Below are positions 1 to 4,659 of a DNA stretch of 10,705 bases, one piece after another. The stretch comes from Pseudomonadota bacterium. Lineage in GTDB: Bacteria > Pseudomonadota > Alphaproteobacteria > Acetobacterales > Acetobacteraceae. Numbering within the stretch: position 1 is the stretch's first letter; each line of letters opens with the position of its first letter. The translations under genes and the position numbers were made by a program. The DNA lies in assembly GCA_021845835.1 (NCBI GenBank), contig JAJZVE010000105.1, positions 1 to 10,705 on the forward strand, in the 5' to 3' direction. The notes beneath the pieces are model-generated. The model had not been told where the DNA came from, made no database searches, and saw only the letters and a program-made list of their open reading frames with translations.

Positions 1-1
1 T

Positions 2-52
2 CTGATCAATTTCGGCGCGCCAAGCCTCGGCTACAAGAGATTCATTTCCTGA
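2..52 (+). CDS. possible 3' end of an unidentified upstream gene
   Basis: One frame is open from the window edge and ends at a TGA at 50-52, giving 16 residues (LINFGAPSLGYKRFIS). The composition is plausible for a protein tail, and a gene is expected here because gatB usually sits in a gene cluster. It does not look like a typical GatA C-terminus, and I do not recognise a family. Sixteen open codons can occur by chance in GC-rich DNA, so this is weak. The other two + frames also allow short readings. Confidence 0.3.
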   Translation: MINFGAPSLGYKRFIS

Positions 53-78
53 TCTGTGTAATCTGTGAAATCTGTGGA
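52..78. repeat. three tandem 9-bp units (ATCTGTGNA)
   Basis: Three adjacent units read ATCTGTGTA, ATCTGTGAA and ATCTGTGGA (52-60, 61-69, 70-78). The first begins on the last base of the preceding TGA. Read on the minus strand in one frame they give S-T-D-F-T-D-Y-T-D. From memory, very similar strings occur between genes in many unrelated bacteria, so this is probably a copy of a dispersed intergenic repeat, but I cannot search for it here. It lies 33 nt upstream of the gatB start. Confidence 0.6.
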
Positions 79-111
79 TGACTCATCTTTCTTCACGGCT
101 GGAGCGCACGA

Positions 112-1563
112 ATGACCTACACGATCGAAGGCACCACCGGCCCCTGGGAAGTCGTCATCGGGCTTGAAGTCCATGCCCAGGTCATCAGCAAGGCCAAGCT
201 GTTTTCCGGCGCCGCGACCGCGTTCGGGGCGGAGCCGAACACGCAGGTCAGTTTCGTCGATGCCGCGTTTCCCGGCATGCTGCCGGTGATCAACCGCGAA
301 TGCGTGGCGCAGGCGGTGCGCACCGGGCTTGGCCTCGACGCGCATATCAACCTGGTCAGCCGCTTCGACCGCAAGAACTATTTCTATGCCGACCTGCCGG
401 CCGGCTATCAGATCAGCCAGTACCAGCACCCGATCGTCGGCAGCGGGCGCATCGAGATCGAGCTGGCCGACGGCAGCACCAGGCAGATCGGCGTCACCCG
501 CCTGCATCTGGAACAGGACGCGGGCAAAAGCCTGCACGACCAGCACCCGACGAAAAGCTATATCGACCTGAACCGCGCCGGCGTGGCGCTGATGGAAATC
601 GTCAGCGAACCCGATCTGCGCAGCCCGGAAGAAGCCGGCGCCTATCTGCGCAAGTTGCGCACCATCCTGCGCTATCTCGGCACCTGCGACGGCAACATGG
701 AAGAAGGCTCCATGCGCGCCGACGTGAACGTCTCGGTGCGCAGGCACGGCGCGGCGTTTCGCACGCGCTGCGAGGTGAAGAATGTCAACTCCGTCCGCTT
801 CGTCATGCAGGCGATCGAGGCGGAGGCGAAGCGGCAGGTCGCGGTATGGGAAGACGGCGGCGTGGTCGAGCAGGAAACGCGGCTCTACGACTCCGCGCGC
901 GGCGTCACGCGCTCCATGCGCAGCAAGGAGGACGCGCACGACTACCGCTATTTCCCCGATCCCGACCTGCTGCCGCTGGTGCTGGATGAAGCCTGGGTCG
1001 AGGACCTTGGCCGGGGCTTGCCGGAACTGCCGGACGCCAGGCGCGCGCGCTTCATGCGTGACTACGGGCTGCCGGTCTATGATGCCGGCGTGCTGGTGGC
1101 CGAACAGGCGACGGCGGATTTCTACGAGACGGTGGCGAAGGGGCGCGACGCCAGGCTGACGGCGAACTGGGTGATCGGCGACCTGTTCGCGGCGCTGAAC
1201 CGCACCGGGCGCGGCATCGAGAACAGCCCGGTCTCGGCGGCGGCGCTGGGCGGTCTGCTCGACCTGATGGCCGACAACACCATCAACGGCCGCATCGCGA
1301 AGGATGTGTTCGAGGCGATGGTGGATACCGGCGCCGACGCGGCCAGCATCGTCGAGCAGCGCGGGTTGCGGCAGGTGACCGACACCGGCGCGATCGACGC
1401 CGCCGTCGCCGACGTGCTGGCGAAGAATGCCGACAAGCTGGCGGAATATCGCGCCGGCAAGGAAAAGCTGTTCGGGTTCTTCGTCGGGCAGGTGATGAAG
1501 GCGATGGCCGGCAAGGGCAATCCCGCACTGGTCAACGAGGCGTTGAAGCGCGCGCTGTCGTAG
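112..1563 (+). CDS. gatB: Asp-tRNA(Asn)/Glu-tRNA(Gln) amidotransferase subunit B
   Basis: GatB is the tRNA-binding and kinase-like subunit of the cytoplasmic GatCAB complex. The complex activates and amidates mischarged Glu-tRNA(Gln) and/or Asp-tRNA(Asn), using ammonia delivered from GatA. The 483 residues match the usual family length. The N-terminal block has [13 protein letters not shown] (11-23) and [20 protein letters not shown] (85-104). The GatB signature region [17 protein letters not shown] lies at about 152-168, followed by [15 protein letters not shown] (194-208). The C-terminal third is the YqeY-like helical tail, ending in [13 protein letters not shown]. The ATG at 112 is supported by GGAG at 101-104 with 7 nt spacing. 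gatA is not visible immediately upstream, where an unrelated-looking tail and a tandem repeat sit instead. Paired hairpins start 33 nt after the stop. The identity is secure. Confidence 0.97.
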   Translation: MTYTIEGTTGPWEVVIGLEVHAQVISKAKLFSGAATAFGAEPNTQVSFVDAAFPGMLPVINRECVAQAVRTGLGLDAHINLVSRFDRKNYFYADLPAGYQISQYQHPIVGSGRIEIELADGSTRQIGVTRLHLEQDAGKSLHDQHPTKSYIDLNRAGVALMEIVSEPDLRSPEEAGAYLRKLRTILRYLGTCDGNMEEGSMRADVNVSVRRHGAAFRTRCEVKNVNSVRFVMQAIEAEAKRQVAVWEDGGVVEQETRLYDSARGVTRSMRSKEDAHDYRYFPDPDLLPLVLDEAWVEDLGRGLPELPDARRARFMRDYGLPVYDAGVLVAEQATADFYETVAKGRDARLTANWVIGDLFAALNRTGRGIENSPVSAAALGGLLDLMADNTINGRIAKDVFEAMVDTGADAASIVEQRGLRQVTDTGAIDAAVADVLAKNADKLAEYRAGKEKLFGFFVGQVMKAMAGKGNPALVNEALKRALS

Positions 1564-1596
1564 ATTCTGCTGATACAGAAGCTTCAGATCGTTCGA

Positions 1597-1682
1597 CGTC
1601 ATTCCCGCGAAGGCGGGAATCCAGGCCCTGCGCACGGAACTCCGCGACGTTCGCCTGGATGCCCGCCTGCGCGGGCATGACG
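1597..1682. repeat. pair of inverted 29-bp palindromic repeats (two hairpins)
   Basis: The left arm is 1597-1625 and the right arm is 1654-1682, in inverted orientation. By eye they match at 26 of 29 positions, separated by 28 nt. Each arm is itself a hairpin with an 8-bp stem and a 4-nt loop: ATTCCCGC/GCGGGAAT (loop GAAG) on the left, ATGCCCGC/GCGGGCAT (loop CTGC) on the right. The T-A pair on the left is replaced by G-C on the right, so pairing is kept. This resembles the dispersed 'ATTCCCGC...GCGGGAAT' palindromes common between proteobacterial genes. It lies 33 nt after gatB and may slow 3' exonucleases or end transcription. No T-tract follows, so a classical terminator is not evident. 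Confidence 0.8.
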
Positions 1683-1729
1683 CCAGAAAATTCGGTGGGA
1701 ATGGCCCCGATTGCAGCAGAACATCACAT

Positions 1730-1770
1730 CTCGCTCTCCTTCTCCCGCTTGCCGGAGAAGGAGAAGCGAG
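1730..1770. repeat. long CT/AG-rich hairpin between gatB and arsM 3' ends
   Basis: CTCGCTCTCCTTCTCC (1730-1745) pairs with GGAGAAGGAGAAGCGAG (1754-1770). One base is bulged, giving a stem of about 16 bp around an 8-nt loop, CGCTTGCC. It starts 18 nt beyond the arsM stop on the minus strand. It can serve as a 3' end structure for arsM, although no clear T-run follows in that direction. The CTCC-CGCTTG-GGAG core resembles a second family of dispersed bacterial palindromes that I recall, unrelated to the one at 1597-1682. Function is inferred only from position. Confidence 0.65.
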
Positions 1771-1788
1771 GCGTGCGTCGGTCCGCGA

Positions 1789-2601
1789 CTATGCCGGCCT
1801 GGACGCCAGCACCGTGATGCTCTTGAGTTCCACCCCGGAGGCGCGGAAAGCCGCGATCTCGTCGTCGCGCATGTGCGGCGAAAGCACCGCGTCGGGCAGG
1901 TCGATCGGCTGCGGCCGGACGATCCGCGTGCCCTCGAATCCGGCATCTGCAATCAGCCGCAGATAGTCCGCCTCGGGCAGCGCGCCGGCAATGCAGCCGA
2001 CATGAAGGCCGGCCGCGTGGCGCACGCCCTCCGGCAAGACGCCCGTGGCGACGATGTCGGAGACGCAAATCCGCCCGCCCCGACGCAGCACGCGGAACAT
2101 CTCGACGAACGCCGGCGCCTTGTCGGGCAGCAGGTTCAGCACGCAGTTGCTGATGATCGCGTCGATGCTGCCGCTCTCCACCGGCAGGTGCTCGATCTCG
2201 CCGAGCCGGAATTCGACGTTGCCGAAACCCAGCGTGCGCGCATTCGCCCGCGCGCGCGCGATCATGTCCGGGGTCATATCGACGCCGATCACGAACCCCT
2301 CGGCGCCGACCTCGTGGCGCGCGATGAATACATCGTTGCCGGCGCCCGAGCCGAGGTCCAGCACCGTCTCGCCGCGCCGCAGCGCCGCGTGCTGCGTCGG
2401 TACGCCGCAGCCGAGATTGAGGTCGGCGTCCGCCAGCCTTCCGGCGACCCCGGCATAGGCATCGCCGATCACGTTCAGCCCGTCGGGCGCCTTCTGCGGC
2501 CCGCATCCGCAGGACGCCGGCGCGCAGCATCCGCCCGCTTGCCGCGCGATCGCACCATAGCGTTCCCGCACCAGCGCCCGAACCTCGTCCGCGTCCTGCA
2601 T
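1789..2601 (-). CDS. arsM: arsenite S-adenosylmethionine methyltransferase
   Basis: ArsM methylates arsenite in the cytoplasm using S-adenosylmethionine and thiols, giving methylated and finally volatile arsenicals. The 270-residue product has the SAM-binding motif LDLGSGAGND (81-90) and the acidic motif-II region GVDMTPDMI (106-114). The arsenic-binding cysteine contexts of the family are present: NLGCGVP (Cys65), ISNCVLNLLPD (Cys153) and GCIAGAL (Cys203). A cysteine-rich N-terminal patch (Cys25, 26, 31, 33) is also common in bacterial ArsM. The start at 2601 is chosen because GGAGG lies 5 nt upstream. In-frame ATGs at 2613 and 2649 would put that site inside the gene, and the open frame back to 2946 runs antisense to arsR. 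It is divergent from arsR and probably co-repressed by it. Confidence 0.93.
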   Translation of the reverse strand: MQDADEVRALVRERYGAIARQAGGCCAPASCGCGPQKAPDGLNVIGDAYAGVAGRLADADLNLGCGVPTQHAALRRGETVLDLGSGAGNDVFIARHEVGAEGFVIGVDMTPDMIARARANARTLGFGNVEFRLGEIEHLPVESGSIDAIISNCVLNLLPDKAPAFVEMFRVLRRGGRICVSDIVATGVLPEGVRHAAGLHVGCIAGALPEADYLRLIADAGFEGTRIVRPQPIDLPDAVLSPHMRDDEIAAFRASGVELKSITVLASRPA

Positions 2602-2605
2602 GGCT

Positions 2606-2611
2606 CCCTCC
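2606..2611 (-). promoter_or_regulatory. ribosome binding site deciding the arsM start
   Basis: On the minus strand GGAGGG ends 4 nt before the ATG at 2601 (the core GGAGG ends 5 nt before it). It is a strong Shine-Dalgarno match and favours 2601 over the nearby in-frame ATGs at 2613 and 2649. Confidence 0.75.
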
Positions 2612-2626
2612 ATCCGTCCCGCGCAC

Positions 2627-2655
2627 TTGCGCAGGCTATCTATTTCCATTATTCT
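2627..2655 (+). promoter_or_regulatory. candidate arsR-arsC-acr3 promoter
   Basis: TTGCGC (2627-2632, -35-like), a 17-nt spacer and TATTCT (2650-2655, -10-like) point toward arsR. The expected transcription start, about 7 nt after the -10, falls on or next to the A of the arsR ATG at 2662. No Shine-Dalgarno sequence precedes that ATG. The hexamers are only moderate matches to a sigma-70-type consensus, but the spacing is ideal. Confidence 0.5.
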
Positions 2656-2676
2656 TGAATTATGGAAGAGACGCAA
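2648..2676 (-). promoter_or_regulatory. candidate arsM promoter
   Basis: On the minus strand TTGCGT (2676-2671), a 17-nt spacer and AATAAT (2653-2648) point toward arsM. The -10 matches TATAAT at 5 of 6 positions. The predicted start is near 2641, giving a leader of about 40 nt that contains the arsM ribosome site. The -35 lies inside the first codons of arsR, and the -10 shares 2650-2653 with the arsR -10. Confidence 0.45.
2649..2662. promoter_or_regulatory. putative ArsR operator
   Basis: The core ATTC-TT-GAAT (2651-2660) is a perfect inverted repeat in the AT-rich centre of an otherwise GC-rich spacer, with weaker symmetry over 14 nt. It overlaps the -10 elements of both candidate divergent promoters and abuts the arsR start codon. 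An ArsR dimer there could block both directions. Assignment to ArsR rests on position and symmetry, not on a known matching site. Confidence 0.5.
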
Positions 2677-3030
2677 GCCCTGTCGTGCCTGGCGGCCCTC
2701 GCCCACGAGACGCGGCTGGCCGTGTTCCGCCTCCTGGTCCGGCAGGGACCGTCCGGCATGGCAGCGGGGGACATTTCCCAGCAGCTCGCGGTGCCGTCGC
2801 CGACGCTGTCGTTCCACCTCAAGGAACTGGAGCGCGCGGGCCTGCTCCGGGCGACCCGCCGGCACCGCCAGATCATCTACGCGACCGACTTTGCCGGCAC
2901 GCGCGCGCTGCTGGATTTCCTCATGCGCGACTGCTGCCAAGGACACCCGGAGCTGTGCGGCGGCATGGCCGCCTGCGCCCGCGACGGCGCCGCGCCGGCG
3001 CCACCCGGCACGGAGGCCGCCAATGCCTGA
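2662..3030 (+). CDS. arsR: ArsR-family arsenite-responsive repressor
   Basis: This is a 122-residue ArsR/SmtB winged-helix protein, a dimeric DNA-binding repressor released by arsenite or antimonite. LAALAHETRLAVFRLLVRQG (10-29) is the typical N-terminal helix pair. DISQQLAVPSPTLSFHLKELERAGLL (about 37-62) is the helix-turn-helix, followed by the wing RRHRQIIYA. There is no CVC-type site in the recognition helix. Cysteines instead lie C-terminal at Cys91, Cys92 and Cys99 (CCQGHPELC), with Cys105 beyond, resembling the arrangement reported for Acidithiobacillus ferrooxidans ArsR. The ATG has no Shine-Dalgarno sequence and may be the first transcribed codon. The 3' end overlaps arsC by 8 nt. 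It probably regulates itself and arsM. Confidence 0.93.
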   Translation: MEETQALSCLAALAHETRLAVFRLLVRQGPSGMAAGDISQQLAVPSPTLSFHLKELERAGLLRATRRHRQIIYATDFAGTRALLDFLMRDCCQGHPELCGGMAACARDGAAPAPPGTEAANA

Positions 3031-3547
3031 TCCGATCTACAACGTGCTGTTTCTCTGCACCGGCAACTCGGCGCGCAGCATCCTGGCCGAAGCCCTCATC
3101 GACCATTGGGGTAACGGCCGTTTCAAGGGCTGCAGCGCCGGTTCGTTCCCGAAGGGAACCGTGCATCCGCTCGCTGTGCAGCTGCTGCGGGCGATGGGTC
3201 TGCGTACCGAGGGCCTGCGCTCCAAATCGTGGGACGAGTTCGCGAAGCCGGGCGCGCCGGCGATGGATTTCGTATTCACGGTCTGCGACCAGGCGGCCGC
3301 CGAGCCGTGCCCGGTCTGGCCCGGCCACCCGATCACCGCGCATTGGGGCGTCCCCGATCCCGCCGCGGTCGAAGGCGACGAGGCGACGCGGATGCTGGCC
3401 TTCCGTGATGCGTTCCGGATGCTGGAACGGCGTATCAGGCTGTTTGTGGCGCTGCCCATCCGCTCGCTCGACGCGCTCGCGATCACGCGCAAGGTTGCCG
3501 AGATCGGCCGGCTGCAGCGCAACCCGCACGAAAGCGAAGCGTCATGA
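3023..3547 (+). CDS. arsC: arsenate reductase, low-molecular-weight phosphatase type
   Basis: It reduces arsenate to arsenite in the cytoplasm through a cysteine relay. The 174-residue product starts with VLFLCTGNSARS, whose CX5R loop uses Cys12 and Arg18 as the oxyanion-binding nucleophile site. The relay cysteines are likely Cys88 and Cys96 (TVCDQAAAEPCPVWPG). AHWGVPDPA (106-114) supplies the conserved acid Asp112. The electron donor, thioredoxin or glutaredoxin/glutathione, cannot be told from sequence. The start at 3023 has GGAGG 6 nt upstream (3012-3016) inside arsR, and the first 8 nt overlap the arsR end. It ends in ATGA, shared with acr3, so translation of the three genes is probably coupled. 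The open frame extending back to 2600 is only read-through of the arsR region. Confidence 0.94.
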   Translation: MPDPIYNVLFLCTGNSARSILAEALIDHWGNGRFKGCSAGSFPKGTVHPLAVQLLRAMGLRTEGLRSKSWDEFAKPGAPAMDFVFTVCDQAAAEPCPVWPGHPITAHWGVPDPAAVEGDEATRMLAFRDAFRMLERRIRLFVALPIRSLDALAITRKVAEIGRLQRNPHESEAS

Positions 3548-4641
3548 CCAAGCCCGCCGCAATCGCAGCCGCCGCCGCACCGCCGGCGCCCGCCATGAGC
3601 CTGTTCGAGCGCTTCCTGACCCTGTGGGTCGCACTCTGCATCGTCGCGGGCGTCGTGCTGGGCCAGGCGATTCCTGGCGTCTTCCACGCGATCGGCGCGA
3701 TGACGATCGCGCAGGTCAATCTGCCGGTGGCCGTGCTGATCTGGCTGATGATCGTGCCGATGCTGCTCAGGATCGACCTCGGCGCCCTGCGCCATGTCGG
3801 CGCACACTGGCGCGGCATGGTGACAACCGTGGGCGTGAACTGGCTGGTGAAACCGTTCTCCATGGCGCTGCTCGGCTGGCTGTTCATCGGATTCCTGTTT
3901 CGCCCGCTGCTGCCGGTCGGGCAGGTGGACAGCTACATCGCCGGCCTCATCATCCTCGCCGCGGCCCCCTGTACGGCGATGGTGTTCGTCTGGTCGAATC
4001 TTGTGGACGGCGAGCCGCATTTCACGCTCAGCCAGATCGCGCTCAACGACACAATCATGGTGGTGGCCTTCGCGCCGATCGTCGGGCTGCTGCTGGGCCT
4101 TTCGTCGATCACGGTGCCATGGGATACGCTGGTCCTGTCCGTCGTGCTCTACATCGTCGTGCCGGTGATCGCGGCACAGCTTTGGCGCAGCATGGTGCTG
4201 CGCCAGGGCGGCACGATGGCGTTGCTGCGCACACTGAAGGCGCTGGGCCCGCTTTCGCTCGTCGCCCTGCTGCTGACGCTGGTGGTGTTGTTCGGCCTGC
4301 AGGGCGAACAGATCGTGGCGCAGCCACTGGTGATCCTGCTGCTGGCGGTGCCGATCCTGATCCAGGTCTATTTCAACGCGGGGCTGGCGTACTGGCTGAA
4401 CCGGCAGCTCGGCGTCGCGTGGTGCGTCGCCGGACCTTCCGCCCTGATCGGTGCCAGCAACTTCTTCGAGCTGGCGGTGGCGACGGCGATCGCGCTGTTC
4501 GGTTTCCAGTCGGGCGCCGCCCTCGCAACGGTCGTCGGCGTGCTGGTGGAAGTTCCGGTCATGCTGTCGGTCGTCCGGCTCGTGCGCAGTTCGCGCGGCT
4601 GGTATGAACGCAACGCCCCGGCTGGCTCGCCGCAAGCCTGA
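3544..4641 (+). CDS. acr3: arsenite efflux permease, ACR3 family
   Basis: This inner-membrane protein exports arsenite using the membrane potential or proton gradient. The 365 residues form about ten hydrophobic segments, as usual for ACR3 (BASS superfamily). Family marks include RIDLGALRHV (76-85), the essential cysteine in ILAAAPCTAMVFVWSNL (Cys143), LNDTIMV (168-174), GPSALIGASNFFELAVA (297-313) and the conserved glutamate in GVLVEVPVML (Glu336). The ATG overlaps the arsC stop as ATGA. The first 17 residues are an alanine/proline-rich extension, so Met18 at 3595 is an alternative start. The ATGA overlap favours the annotated one. Only a weak purine-rich ribosome site is present. It is convergent with the downstream regulator, 18 nt away, and is the last gene of the ars operon. 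Confidence 0.95.
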   Translation: MTKPAAIAAAAAPPAPAMSLFERFLTLWVALCIVAGVVLGQAIPGVFHAIGAMTIAQVNLPVAVLIWLMIVPMLLRIDLGALRHVGAHWRGMVTTVGVNWLVKPFSMALLGWLFIGFLFRPLLPVGQVDSYIAGLIILAAAPCTAMVFVWSNLVDGEPHFTLSQIALNDTIMVVAFAPIVGLLLGLSSITVPWDTLVLSVVLYIVVPVIAAQLWRSMVLRQGGTMALLRTLKALGPLSLVALLLTLVVLFGLQGEQIVAQPLVILLLAVPILIQVYFNAGLAYWLNRQLGVAWCVAGPSALIGASNFFELAVATAIALFGFQSGAALATVVGVLVEVPVMLSVVRLVRSSRGWYERNAPAGSPQA

Positions 4642-4659
4642 TTCAGCGTCCGCGGGACG

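Noticed and set aside
52..78. Short repeats as a CRISPR remnant
   Set aside because: The units are 9 bp and directly adjacent with no spacers, and no cas gene is present.
31..1635. 534-codon open frame on the minus strand across gatB
   Set aside because: It is antisense to a clear GatB, and its composition (Arg, His, Ala, Gln-rich) is typical of a GC-rich shadow frame. Its ends read through the repeats at 52-78 and 1597-1625.
2249..2260. Alternating CG run with possible Z-DNA potential
   Set aside because: It is explained by Ala/Arg codons in ArsM in a high-GC genome; a similar run occurs around 6965 in gshA.
1711..2658. 315-codon + frame opposite arsM
   Set aside because: It is antisense to ArsM, whose motifs and cysteines are intact, and it begins inside the hairpin repeat region.
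1789..2946. Longer arsM starting at 2946 or 2649
   Set aside because: The extension from 2946 is antisense to arsR and has no ArsM similarity. The ATG at 2649 lies upstream of the predicted transcript start, and a strong ribosome site directly precedes 2601.
2655..4607. 650-codon + frame across arsR, arsC and acr3
   Set aside because: It is out of frame with three well-recognised genes and is dominated by Arg/Ala/Pro, as expected for a shadow frame.
4647..4659. CGTCC-GCG-GGACG palindrome in the 18-nt gap between acr3 and the regulator, as a bidirectional terminator
   Set aside because: The stem is only 5 bp with a 3-nt loop and has no T-tract on either side; such palindromes are expected by chance in this GC-rich DNA.
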